In this document: in pieces, positions 1-7,729 of the stretch | Layout: each line of letters begins with the position of its first letter | Numbering within the stretch: the stretch's first letter is position 1 | Assembly (NCBI GenBank): GCA_028277115.1 | Contig: JANQHG010000058.1 | Location: 1-53,290 of the forward strand | DNA from: Azospirillaceae bacterium | GTDB taxonomy: Bacteria; Pseudomonadota; Alphaproteobacteria; Azospirillales; Azospirillaceae | Length of the DNA: 53,290 nt | Direction: 5' to 3' | The notes under the pieces: generated by a model | The model's database searches: none | Told to the model about the DNA's origin: nothing | The model's input: only the letters and a program-made list of their open reading frames with translations | Made by a program: the position numbers and the translations under genes

Positions 1-333
1 GTCCGGCAAGCGGTCAGTGGCATGGGGCCGACCGTTCCGCCGGTGGTGATCCCGGCGGAGATGATGGAGATCAGAACCATGTTGGCAACCCAGGGCGAGA
101 GGTGGATCAAGAAGTGGAAGGCGGAAGGGGCGGCGGAAGGCCGCGTTGACGGCGAGAAGGCAGGCCGCGCCGAGATGCTCCTGCGCCTTTTCCGCCGCAA
201 GTTCGGCGAGGTACCCGCCGCTGCCGTCGAGCGGGTCCGAAGCGCCAGCATCGACCAGCTGGACGAGTGGAGCGAGCGCATCCTGGATGCCCGTTCGCTT
301 GAAGATGTCTTCGGCGACGACGGTCGGCAATGA
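1..333 (+). CDS. Rpn-family PD-(D/E)XK nuclease/transposase-like protein, C-terminal part (cut by window edge)
   Basis: The reading frame is open back to base 1, so the gene begins outside the window and only about 110 C-terminal residues are visible. These match the tail of Rpn/YhgA-type (DUF4351-like) proteins: a charged helix containing WIKKWKAEG, then LLRLFRRKFGEVP and a closing segment DQLDEWSERILDARSLEDVF. The full-length relative on the minus strand at 36289-37275 has the equivalent WIEEWKAEG, IIRLLRRRFGVLP and DQLDVWADRLLDTPSLKALF in the same order, which supports the assignment. Rpn proteins are linked to recombination-promoting DNA cleavage, with the nuclease domain at the N-terminus, so the catalytic part is not visible here. 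This copy lacks the EGRT tandem repeats of its relative and has only EGAAEGRVDGEKAGR at that place. Confidence 0.75.
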   Translation, partial: VRQAVSGMGPTVPPVVIPAEMMEIRTMLATQGERWIKKWKAEGAAEGRVDGEKAGRAEMLLRLFRRKFGEVPAAAVERVRSASIDQLDEWSERILDARSLEDVFGDDGRQ

Positions 334-1117
334 CCGCCACCTTGGCACATTTTTCGCGTCCGCTCCGCCACCCGAAGGGATTGCTTCTTGTACTGCGCGT
401 CACGTCTGCACCGCCCCCACCATCAACCCATTGATTTTGCTCACCTGCGTTTCGAACACCGTCCCCACCGCCCACCGATCCGCAATCCAAATCATCCTCG
501 AATATCCACAATCCAAAGTCTGAGATTCGTTCGAAAAGCGTCCCCTTCGCTCCGCCAACACTCACCAAATTGATTCTCTCCGTCCCCAAGTCGAGGGCGA
601 ATTTCTTTTTAATTTCGAGGGTTGTAGCCGGGCAAGCCGTACTTGGGTCGGCGGCCGAGAGGTCCATTTTTCTCTCTCCGGCGCCCGACTCTCCAAATGA
701 GTCGAACTTGGGCGCGTGAGGTTCGGAAAACCGTACCTAGCCAAAATCAAAGGCTTAAGCGAGGTTTGGCTCGATGGTGTTTCGAATGCGTCTTGGTCGG
801 GCGGAGGGGACGATTTTCGAATTTGGAGATTCGACTTGACGGCGATGGCAGCTCTTGATGTCGCGGACTTTCCCTGACTTCCGCCGATTTTTGCAATGCG
901 CCAAAAGGCCTGCCCGATTGTCCGGTGGGTGTTCGCTTCTGCGCATCTCCGAGAATGGAACTAGGGTATTGGTGTATCGAAGTACGGTTCGCGTCCGCCG
1001 GGGCGTTGACGTCCACTCTACGTCCCCGTCTGCATCGCAGGCCGAGGTCGTCGGACAACGCGCGGCAGGACGTTCACCGGCCTGCGGCACACCGGCTCGA
1101 ACGGCGAATGCCCGCCA
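334..1117. other. No recognisable gene; decayed accessory DNA
   Basis: Between the Rpn tail and the transposase remnant I see no open frame with credible protein character. Base composition is more mixed than the surrounding coding DNA, with T-rich runs around 600-680. The stretch looks like decayed mobile or accessory DNA, but I cannot assign it. Confidence 0.4.
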
Positions 1118-1264
1118 AAAGCCCATGACGCGCAACACAGCAGTGACGGTGCGCTTGCCCGGTGCCAGCACCGCCCCGGTCACCAGGACCAGGGCGTTGT
1201 GCCACATCGGCGCGGAGCGATGCTTTGACATCGCCTTGGTAGAATCGAGTCGGCGCCGAGACAC
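1118..1264 (-). pseudogene. Transposase N-terminal remnant (DDE, IS701-like)
   Basis: About 49 residues on the minus strand read as the start of a DDE transposase of the IS701-like group. The diagnostic piece is WHNALVLVTGAVLAPGKRTV followed by TAVLRVMGF; known members carry close variants of W..ALVLL.GALLAPG.RTV.A.LRVMGL near the N-terminus. Past this point the frame no longer resembles the family: the expected HF.NYHRVL.R segment and the catalytic DDE core are missing. It is therefore a dead fragment. It lies next to the Rpn remnant, as expected for a worn accessory edge. The family assignment comes from recalled motif similarity only. Confidence 0.6.
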
Positions 1265-1358
1265 AACATCGTGTAGATGTGTCAGAGCGACTCATCAAGG
1301 CTGGTTGCCCCCGCTGATCGGTGGTGCCAGCCGCATCCCCGAGGCGTATGCTTGAGCC

Positions 1359-1736
1359 ATGATCGCTCGCGACGACGTTCTGGCCCGGATCGAAGCCTTC
1401 AACCGCGCGAAAGGCGGCGGCGTCCTCGCCGAATACCGTCAGGGCGGCTTTACTCTCTGGCTCGAAGCCACCGGCGCTCCGACTGCGCGCCGCAAGCCGA
1501 CGGGCCGCGACCACCGGATGGATATTCACTACTGGTCGCACAAAGGAACATGGTCCGATTACGGCCCGCTTGGCGGAACCGTCTTACCGCTTGACGACCC
1601 GCTCGCGTTCATTGCTGACGAGCCTCTCTTCTGGACCCTGACCAAAAAAAACCCTCCCCAAGCTTCTCGCCCAGGGATGCCATTTTGGGCAAAGTCGAGA
1701 TCAGGGTTTATGCCGGGAAGCTGTATGCCAAGATGA
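1359..1736 (+). CDS. Small hypothetical protein
   Basis: This 125-residue protein is hydrophilic with no signal peptide or membrane span. The first 92 residues look like a genuine compact domain: it begins MIARDDVLARIEAFNRAKGG and contains LAEYRQGGFTLWLEATGAP, YWSHKGTWSDYGPLGG and FIADEPLFWT, rich in Trp and Gly. I do not recognise an established function. After FWT the sequence turns into a basic, proline-rich tail of different character. The change falls at a run of seven or eight A residues (1642-1650), so the original C-terminus may have been altered by a frameshift there. It sits in accessory DNA beside transposase and Rpn remnants and may itself be relict. Confidence 0.5.
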   Translation: MIARDDVLARIEAFNRAKGGGVLAEYRQGGFTLWLEATGAPTARRKPTGRDHRMDIHYWSHKGTWSDYGPLGGTVLPLDDPLAFIADEPLFWTLTKKNPPQASRPGMPFWAKSRSGFMPGSCMPR

Positions 1737-1737
1737 C

Positions 1738-1791
1738 CAGTACACCACGGCGGGCCGCCAAATCATGTCACTATCTACGCCGCGGTGTACT
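1738..1791. repeat. 14-bp inverted repeat, possibly one end of a mobile-element remnant
   Basis: AGTACACCACGGCG (1739-1752) faces CGCCGCGGTGTACT (1778-1791), an inverted pair with one mismatch around a 25-base loop. The 40 bases leading into the left arm (from about 1710) recur in diverged form at 43805-43845 with the shared core AAGCTGTAYGCCAAGATGA. The pair sits at the 3' end of the solute-binding-like gene that reads leftward and could act as a terminator stem, but the second copy elsewhere points to a dispersed element. Confidence 0.45.
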
Positions 1792-2704
1792 AGCGCTCAG
1801 CCAGGATGGTTTCGAGCTGCGCGGCGGTTTCGTCGTCGAGGTCGGCGAGGTAACGCTCCAACCACGGCGGCCGTGGGCCGGCCGTGGCGAGGATCGTGTC
1901 AATCCGGGCGACCACGGCAGCGCCCCAGCTGCTGCGAGTGCAGGCGGCGTGGACCGTGACATACGCCGGCATTCCGGCGATCGGCAGCGGGACCAGGCGG
2001 ATCCCGGTGGGGCCCCCCGCGCGTGCGACCTGCCATCTGACCTCGCCCGGAAACGCGAACAGATAGTCGATCCAGCCCGCGACCAGCTGGCGAAACGGGG
2101 TGTCGAAGTCGACGTTGGCGCGGATCACGTGGGCACGCGCGGCGGTCTTGGCGAGAGCGGCGGCGATCAAGGGCGGATAGACCCGTTGTTCGGTGATCGT
2201 GGTGACCAGCTTGGTGTCGGCAACCAGGCGGTCGGCGGCGATCGCGCCGTCCGCCGTGCGATGGGGTGCCAGGCGGTCGAGCATGTCGGCGCGCACCACC
2301 ACGTGGAGCGGCAGTGAATACGCGATCGGCCGCGAGAAGACCATGTCGCGGGTGCGGTCCGGGGTGACCAACAACGACGGGCAGCACACCGGCGCACCCT
2401 GGCGCATCAACCCGACCGCGCGCGCGACGCTGCCGCGTTCGAAGCTGTGGCGGTGGTCCGGCGTGCGCGCCATCACATGGCGCAGGAATTCACCGACGAA
2501 CCCGCGGCCCGGCAAGCCGTCTTCGAGGCTCGACCCCGGGGGCAGGTCGAACAGCACCCAATGAACTGGCGTTGGCTCGGCGACCGCCGCGCCGGCCGGT
2601 TCGAGGACCGCAATCGCCATGGCGATCAGGCCGATCAAGAGGGCCGTGCGCGACCGTCGGCGGTCGTGCGGTCGGTCGGATCGATGGTCGTCCCGGCGGC
2701 CCAT
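1790..2704 (-). CDS. Periplasmic solute-binding-like protein (TIGR02285-like)
   Basis: About 304 residues. The N-terminus is basic and followed by a hydrophobic stretch TALLIGLIAMAIAVLEPAGA ending in small residues, consistent with a Sec signal peptide, so the mature protein should be periplasmic. The body resembles the family-3-like solute-binding fold of TIGR02285-type conserved proteins: a start like VHWVLFDLPPGSSLEDGLPG, a central RGSVARAVGLMRQG, CCPSLLVTPDR and FSRPIAYSLPLHVVVR, and a C-terminal AYVTVHAACTRS. No transporter permease or ATPase gene lies beside it, so it may work as a stand-alone sensor or receptor; the ligand cannot be deduced. I chose the ATG at 2704; a TTG 33 bases upstream is possible. 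Confidence 0.6.
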   Translation of the reverse strand: MGRRDDHRSDRPHDRRRSRTALLIGLIAMAIAVLEPAGAAVAEPTPVHWVLFDLPPGSSLEDGLPGRGFVGEFLRHVMARTPDHRHSFERGSVARAVGLMRQGAPVCCPSLLVTPDRTRDMVFSRPIAYSLPLHVVVRADMLDRLAPHRTADGAIAADRLVADTKLVTTITEQRVYPPLIAAALAKTAARAHVIRANVDFDTPFRQLVAGWIDYLFAFPGEVRWQVARAGGPTGIRLVPLPIAGMPAYVTVHAACTRSSWGAAVVARIDTILATAGPRPPWLERYLADLDDETAAQLETILAER

Positions 2705-3173
2705 ACCGAAAATCAGCTGGTCGTTTAGTCCGGACAAGGCTCGGTGCGTACCGAGCTCCCGCCGGTCAACAGGTCGGAAATCGCTGGGTTTGTCGGCTTT
2801 GACCTCGATCGTTCGACCAGACGGTGTCGATTTGGGCGGGTCATACCAAATCCGATTGTTTGGTTCCGGTTATCCACGCCTGAGGAAGCTATTCACCGAT
2901 CCTGTTGGGGCGATCGGCCGGCACGGTCTGCCTGTTTGCATCGTCGGTGGGGGCCGATCGCCCCAACATCGGCGGTTCAGCTTTTCGGCCCAGACATCGA
3001 CGACCGGCGTGCTCCGACCAAACGGAACGGTTCAACCGGATTTCGTATCATGCCTTCGGTGAGCCGATCCGAACCCATTCCCGTTGCTCTGCGCACGCCG
3101 ACGGTGGCGCCGGCGACCGGCGGCACCGTCGTTGACTGCGGACAAGGGCGTCCCGCCCAGCCCGCGGTCCGGC
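2705..3173. other. Intergenic region holding hairpin repeat copy A
   Basis: There is no gene here. Bases 2843-2992 are copy A of the dispersed hairpin element. The remainder (2705-2842 and 2993-3173) shows no gene I can support; short open frames run through it without protein-like features. Confidence 0.5.
2843..2992 (+). repeat. Interspersed hairpin repeat, copy A
   Basis: The element opens with ATACCAAATCCG, continues TTGGTTCCGGTTATCCACGC, and carries a perfect 16-bp inverted pair GTTGGGGCGATCGGCC (2904-2919) against GGCCGATCGCCCCAAC (2952-2967). An almost identical copy lies in opposite orientation at 16961-17106, and a fragment of its start is at 42602-42633. The length, lack of coding potential and internal stem suggest a MITE- or REP-like element. 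It lies between two genes that both read leftward. Confidence 0.8.
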
Positions 3174-4571
3174 TCAGTCGCCCGTCACGATCCGTTCGAC
3201 CAGTTGGCGCACGGTCGGGATGAAGCCGCCAGCATAAAACGGGTCGGTGGCAAAGCGATAGGCGTTGTGGCCCGCGAACATCAGCTGATTTTCGCAGTCG
3301 TCGGTGTGGCTGACCGCCTGCAGGGTTTTCTGGATGCAGTAAGAGCGCGGGTCGGCCTTGCGGCCGGTGGTGCCTTCTTCGTTTTGCGCCCAGTTGGAAA
3401 ACTGACATGCGCTGAGACAGCCCATGCAGTCGATCTGGTCGGTCAGAATCTGGTCGGCCTTGGCCGGGGTGACGAAGATCAAGGTGGTGTCCGGGGTGCG
3501 CAACGCGGTGGTGAAGCCCTCGGCGACCCAGCCTTCGGCGTGGGCCCGGTCGGCCTCGGTCAGATAGACCGGGCGGCCGCGCGGGCCGACCGCAAAGCGT
3601 TCGGTGTGTTCGCCGATCGGCTTGACCGAAAACGCGACCTGCCGGCGCGAGCGGTCCATCAGCTCCTGCAGGAACGGGTTGTGCACCGCCGAGGAGTAAA
3701 AGCCGGTCGGCGAAAAGCGGTTGAGCTCGACGTCGCCCTCTTTCAGGGACAGAAGTTTTTTCTTCCAGGCGTCCGAGATCGGGCTTTCCTTGGTCAACAG
3801 CGGTCGGGTGCCGAACTGGAACCCGATCGGGCCGAGCTCGGGGTTTTCGATCCAGTCCTGCCATTCGCGCAGGCACCAGACCCCGCCGGCCATCAGGATC
3901 GGCACCTGGTCGAGCCCGAAGCCGCGCATGGTTTGGCGCAACGCCAACACCCGCGGGAACGGGTCCTCGGGCGCCAGCGGGTCCTCGCTGTTGGTCAGGC
4001 CGTTGTGGCCGCCGGCGCGCCACGGGTCCTCGTAGACCACGGCGCCGAGATTGTCCGGGAACTTCTTGTAGGCGCGCAGCCACAGGGCGCGGAACGCGCG
4101 CGCCGAGGACACGATCGGGTAATAGTAGACGCCGTAGCGGGCGGTGATCTCGGCGATCCGATAGGGCATGCCGGCGCCGCAGGTGACGCCGTGGATCACG
4201 CCGCGTGCGCCTTCGAGCACGCCGTGCAAGATATGCTCGGCGCCGCCCATTTCCCACAGGATGTTCATATGGATGCGGCCGCGGCCGCTCGCGGTCTCGT
4301 GGGCGATCCGGGCCTGGGAGATGCCGCCGCGGATCGCGAACGCCATTAACTCGTCGTGGCGCTCGCGCCGGGTGCGGCCATGGTAGACCTGCGCCAGCAT
4401 GCTACCGTCGTCGTCGTAGCTGTCGGCGTTGACGCCGGAGAAGGTACCGACGCCGTCGGCCGCCGCCCAAGCGCCCGAGCTCTCCCCGTTCGAAACGGCG
4501 ATCCCCTTGCCGCCTTCGATCAGCGGCAGCACCTCGCGACCGGAGATGACCAACGGTCTCAGTGCCTTCAA
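3174..4571 (-). CDS. Nitronate monooxygenase-like flavin oxidoreductase (NPD/YrpB family)
   Basis: A 465-residue FMN-dependent TIM-barrel protein of the 2-nitropropane dioxygenase/nitronate monooxygenase family, in the longer subgroup with a cysteine-bearing C-terminus. Typical segments are EGGKGIAVSNGESSGAWAAA near the start, GGISQARIAHETASGRGRIH, VVYEDPWRAGGHNGL, ILMAGGVW and FQFGTRPLL (flavin phosphate side), and then CMGCLSACQFSNWA toward the end, which may bind metal. Members oxidise nitronates or act as NAD(P)H-dependent flavin oxidoreductases; the substrate here is unknown. I chose the TTG at 4571 because AGGGAGG lies just upstream and the protein then starts LKALRPLVISG, matching the family. 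In-frame upstream sequence has no homologous character. It is divergent from the PilZ-like gene. Confidence 0.8.
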   Translation of the reverse strand: MKALRPLVISGREVLPLIEGGKGIAVSNGESSGAWAAADGVGTFSGVNADSYDDDGSMLAQVYHGRTRRERHDELMAFAIRGGISQARIAHETASGRGRIHMNILWEMGGAEHILHGVLEGARGVIHGVTCGAGMPYRIAEITARYGVYYYPIVSSARAFRALWLRAYKKFPDNLGAVVYEDPWRAGGHNGLTNSEDPLAPEDPFPRVLALRQTMRGFGLDQVPILMAGGVWCLREWQDWIENPELGPIGFQFGTRPLLTKESPISDAWKKKLLSLKEGDVELNRFSPTGFYSSAVHNPFLQELMDRSRRQVAFSVKPIGEHTERFAVGPRGRPVYLTEADRAHAEGWVAEGFTTALRTPDTTLIFVTPAKADQILTDQIDCMGCLSACQFSNWAQNEEGTTGRKADPRSYCIQKTLQAVSHTDDCENQLMFAGHNAYRFATDPFYAGGFIPTVRQLVERIVTGD

Positions 4572-4805
4572 CCCAGCCTCCCTATGCCATGTCCACCCCG
4601 TCGGTCCGCAACCGCCGGCAGGGGCGGCGGCGTTACCACCACCCCCTTGCCGATCCATATAGGAAGGAAAATTCGTAAAGACGAACCGGCATAGCGGTCG
4701 CCGTGACGACGGGCTGTGCACTGCAGTGTGGGCGGCGGCAAACGCGGTTGAAAATCTGCGGTGGATTTGCGAACAATGGCTGTGAGAGCGGAGCCGGGAA
4801 GTGCC

Positions 4806-5264
4806 ATGACCTTTCTGTCCAAACTAGGCGGCAGCACCGGCGGCGACCCGGCCGCCGACTCGGCCGATCCCCCCGACGGCGCCGGCACCGCCCGGGTCGA
4901 GATCGACAGCGCAACCTTCGAGATCGCCGATCTCAAGGTGCGAAGCTTTCGGATTCCGAAATACGACGGCGGTCTGATTGCGCGCCAACATTTTACCTTC
5001 GTCCTGCATTTCGAGGCTGGGGGTGAGGAGGTCGCGTTCAGCGGACGCGGCGTGGTGATCCGGCTTGATCGCCGCACTGGTTTGGTCGCGCGGTTCTTCG
5101 CGCCTCAGCCCTATTACGACGGCCGCTTGGTCGATTATTTGATGGAGCGCCGCGGCGTCAGGCCGCGCCGGCGCCGGTCCGACGACGCCGGCGAGGGCGA
5201 CGGCGGCGAGGGCGACGGCGGCGCGGACGGGGGGGACGGTACGGATGCCGCGGCCGTCCGGTGA
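4806..5264 (+). CDS. PilZ-domain-like protein
   Basis: A 152-residue cytoplasmic protein. The central part has the beta-rich pattern of a PilZ-type domain: IADLKVRSFRIPKYDGGLIA, FTFVLHFEAGGEEVAFSGRG and VVIRLDRRTGLVARFF, followed by PYYDGRLVDYLMERRG. The usual RxxxR cyclic-di-GMP motif is not clear before the domain, so binding of the nucleotide is uncertain. The C-terminus is a low-complexity tail of DDAGEGDGGEGDGG type. I placed the start at ATG 4806 because GGAG lies ten bases upstream and the protein then begins MTFLSKLGG; an in-frame ATG at 4761 would add 15 residues without a better ribosome site. It lies upstream of regB, about 230 bases apart. Confidence 0.5.
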   Translation: MTFLSKLGGSTGGDPAADSADPPDGAGTARVEIDSATFEIADLKVRSFRIPKYDGGLIARQHFTFVLHFEAGGEEVAFSGRGVVIRLDRRTGLVARFFAPQPYYDGRLVDYLMERRGVRPRRRRSDDAGEGDGGEGDGGADGGDGTDAAAVR

Positions 5265-5493
5265 TCGGGCGTGCGCTGACGCGGACACCGGTGCGCGCCC
5301 AGGCCTCGGCACCGCGGCGTTACCGAAAAATCGTTGTCTGATCGGCGCTTCGATTGCAAACTGACCGCACGCTCCGCCGGTTGTGGCGGCGACCAGGTCT
5401 TGGGTCGGCGCCGGCGCCGAGGCAGCGGGGCCGGGACAGGGGGCTTGGGCCGCGCGTCCAAGGTCGCCTGATCTGCCGGGGACGCCTGATCTC

Positions 5494-6882
5494 ATGACGC
5501 TCGACCAATCGGCATTGTCTTTGGACGCGGTCGCCTCATCGCCGCGGTCGGCGGCGGCGTCGCCCGCCGGCGCCGCGCGCGCCGGGCCCCAGGACCCGGC
5601 GCCATCCGCCACGGTCGATGGCCGGATCACCGCCCGCACCTTGATCCTGACCCGTTGGATCGCGATCCAGGGCCAGTTGCTGACGGTCTTCACCGTGCAT
5701 TTCGGCTTCGGCTTTGCGCTGCCGATCGGCCCGGTGCTCGCGACCATCGGGGCGTCGGTCCTGGTCAACATCGTCGCGACGATCCAGCCGATGACCCAAC
5801 CGCGGCTGGGCGACCGCGACGCGGCGCAGTATCTTGGCTACGACACGCTCCAGCTGACCCTGTTGCTGTATCTGACCGGCGGCTTGACCAATCCGTTTTC
5901 GATCTTGTTGCTGGCGCCGTTGACGGTGGCGGCGGCGATTCTGTCCGACCGCTGGGTGATTCTGTTGACCGCGCTCAGCCAGGCGTGTCTGACCGTGCTC
6001 GCGCTCTGGCACTTCCCGTTGCCGTGGCCCGAGGGCGGGCTCAGCCTGCCGTTGCTTTATCGCTTCGGCATTTGGTTGGGGTTATCGCTGTCGTCGGTGT
6101 TCATTGCGGCATATGTGTTCCGGGTCGCGCGCGAGGCGCGGCGGATCGCCGACGCACTGGCCGCCACCCAGCTGGGTCTGGCGCGCGAGCAGCGGCTGTC
6201 GGCACTCGGCGCCTTGGCCGCGGCGGCGGCGCACGAGTTGGGCACGCCGCTCGGCACGATCGCGGTGGTGGTCAAGGAGTTGGCGCGCGATCTCACCCCC
6301 GACAGCCCGATGGCCGAAGACGTCGCCCTGTTGCAGAGCGAGAGCGAACGCTGTCGGACCATTCTGGCGCGGTTGTCGGAAAAGCCCGAAGGCGACGGCG
6401 GCTCGCCCTTGGAACGGATGGCGCTGACCGGGGTGATCGAGGCGGCCGCCGACCCCTACCGCGCCGGCAGCAATGCCACGCTCGAGATCGTGCGCGACAC
6501 CGCCGACGACGACAGCCCGGAGCCGGTGTTGCGCCGCAGCCCCGAGATCATGCACGGCCTCGGCAACTTGATGCAGAACGCGCTCCAATTCGCCACCCGG
6601 GTGGTGACCGTGCAGGTCAAATGGTCGGATCGCGAGGTGGTGGTGGTGATCTCGGACGACGGTCCCGGGTTTCCGAGCCACCTGTTGGCGCGGATCGGCG
6701 AGCCGTTCCTGTCCGGACGCAGCGCGCGCACCGGGCACATGGGTCTTGGGATCTTCATTGCCCAGACCCTGCTCGAGCGGACCGGCGCGACCCTGGAGTT
6801 CGGCAACAATCGGCGCGGCGGCGCCCGGGTGGTGGTCCGGTGGCACCGCCAGGCCCTCGACTTCATCGAGCAAGGAGCGTGA
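5494..6882 (+). CDS. regB: Redox-sensing histidine kinase RegB/PrrB/ActS
   Basis: A 462-residue membrane histidine kinase. The N-terminal half has about six hydrophobic segments; within it lies GGLTNPF (residues 129-135), the heptad tied to ubiquinone sensing in RegB. The phosphoacceptor is His247 in AAAAHELGTPLG, and Cys287 in ESERCRTIL lies exactly 40 residues later, the same spacing as His225 and redox-active Cys265 in Rhodobacter RegB. The kinase core follows with an N box (GNLMQNALQFA), DDGPGFP and GLGIFIAQTLL. RegB senses quinone and thiol redox state and phosphorylates RegA to control respiration, carbon and nitrogen fixation genes. The ATG at 5494 gives the expected length; the longer upstream frame has no family resemblance. 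The regA ATG begins 6 bases after the stop, so the two are co-transcribed. No senC gene lies between or beside them. Confidence 0.92.
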   Translation: MTLDQSALSLDAVASSPRSAAASPAGAARAGPQDPAPSATVDGRITARTLILTRWIAIQGQLLTVFTVHFGFGFALPIGPVLATIGASVLVNIVATIQPMTQPRLGDRDAAQYLGYDTLQLTLLLYLTGGLTNPFSILLLAPLTVAAAILSDRWVILLTALSQACLTVLALWHFPLPWPEGGLSLPLLYRFGIWLGLSLSSVFIAAYVFRVAREARRIADALAATQLGLAREQRLSALGALAAAAAHELGTPLGTIAVVVKELARDLTPDSPMAEDVALLQSESERCRTILARLSEKPEGDGGSPLERMALTGVIEAAADPYRAGSNATLEIVRDTADDDSPEPVLRRSPEIMHGLGNLMQNALQFATRVVTVQVKWSDREVVVVISDDGPGFPSHLLARIGEPFLSGRSARTGHMGLGIFIAQTLLERTGATLEFGNNRRGGARVVVRWHRQALDFIEQGA

Positions 6883-6887
6883 CGACG

Positions 6888-7472
6888 ATGCAGACCGAAG
6901 ACATGCAAGCTCCGGAGGCGACCCGGCTGACCTTCACCGGGGATGCGTCGCGCAGTCTTCTGATCGTCGATGACGACGGGCCGTTCCGGATGCGGCTCGC
7001 CCGCGCGATGGAGCGGCGCGGGTTCAACGTGGTCGCGGTCGACTCGGTGGCGCTCGGGGTCGAGGTCGCGCAGGAGTCGGCGCCGGTGTTCGCGGTGGTC
7101 GATCTCCGCCTGGCCGACGGCAGCGGGCTCGACGTGGTCGCGGCGCTGCGCGACGCCCGGCCGGAGGCGCGGATCGTGATGCTGACCGGGTACGGCAACA
7201 TCGCGACCGCGGTCGCGGCGGTCAAAGCGGGGGCGGTCGATTACTTGCCGAAGCCGGCCGACGCCGATCAGATCGAGGCGGCCTTGTTGATGGATGGGCG
7301 GTCGTTGCCGGCGCCGCCGGAAAACCCGATGTCGGCCGATCGGGTGCGCTGGGAGCATATCCAGCGCGTGTTCGAGCAATGCGATCGCAACGTTTCGGAG
7401 ACCGCGCGGCGGCTCAAGATGCATCGGCGCACGTTGCAGCGGATCTTGAACAAGCATGCGCCGCGGGGGTGA
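6888..7472 (+). CDS. regA: Response regulator RegA/PrrA/ActR
   Basis: A 194-residue partner of RegB. It has a receiver domain with LLIVDDDGPF acidic pocket, the phosphoacceptor Asp in FAVVDLRLADGSGLDVV, VMLTGYGNIATAVAAVKAGA and the lysine in DYLPKPAD. A short proline-containing linker leads to a C-terminal Fis-type helix-turn-helix, RNVSETARRLKMHRRTLQRI, which is nearly invariant in this family and contacts GC-rich target sites. A ribosome site AAGGAG lies at the end of regB. The gene is followed at once by a GC-rich repeat whose first stem (7486-7505) probably ends transcription. Confidence 0.93.
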   Translation: MQTEDMQAPEATRLTFTGDASRSLLIVDDDGPFRMRLARAMERRGFNVVAVDSVALGVEVAQESAPVFAVVDLRLADGSGLDVVAALRDARPEARIVMLTGYGNIATAVAAVKAGAVDYLPKPADADQIEAALLMDGRSLPAPPENPMSADRVRWEHIQRVFEQCDRNVSETARRLKMHRRTLQRILNKHAPRG

Positions 7473-7485
7473 GGCGGCGCCGTAG

Positions 7486-7642
7486 TTTGGGGGCAAAGCC
7501 CCCAAGGTCAGGGGGGTTCACCCCCCGACACCCCCCGACCAGGGGTTGCCCCCTGGACCCCGCTAATTAGTCGGGGTCAAAGGGGGGGGGGTCCCCTTGC
7601 GGGGGTGTCGGGGGCAGCGCCCCTGACAACGGCCGTCAGGCC
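7486..7642 (+). repeat. GC-rich intergenic repeat, long copy 1
   Basis: It begins with the stem TTTGGGGGCAAAGCCCCCAA, then CCCCCCGACACCCCCCGACC, AGGGGTTGCCCCCTGGACCC and ends GACAACGGCCGTCAGGCC. Nearly the same 157-base sequence occurs at 51154-51309, and shortened copies lie at 24594-24651 and 28165-28224. The element is a chain of strong inverted repeats, has no coding potential and lies just after the regA stop, so it probably works as a transcription terminator as well as being a dispersed repeat. Confidence 0.8.
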
Positions 7643-7729
7643 GCCGTGTCGCCGCCCTGCGGTTGCACCCGACCTGTCGCACGGCTTACGCTGCGCGCCG
7701 ATGAGCCGGGCGATGGAGCCGTGCGGTCA

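Noticed and set aside
5380-5400. RegA-type binding site before regB (GCGGCGAC)
   Set aside because: Such GC-rich short motifs occur everywhere in this DNA; one match near regB is not evidence.
7486-7642. CRISPR array suspected from repeated GC-rich blocks
   Set aside because: The blocks are nested inverted repeats of unequal length with no regular spacers, and no cas genes are in the window.
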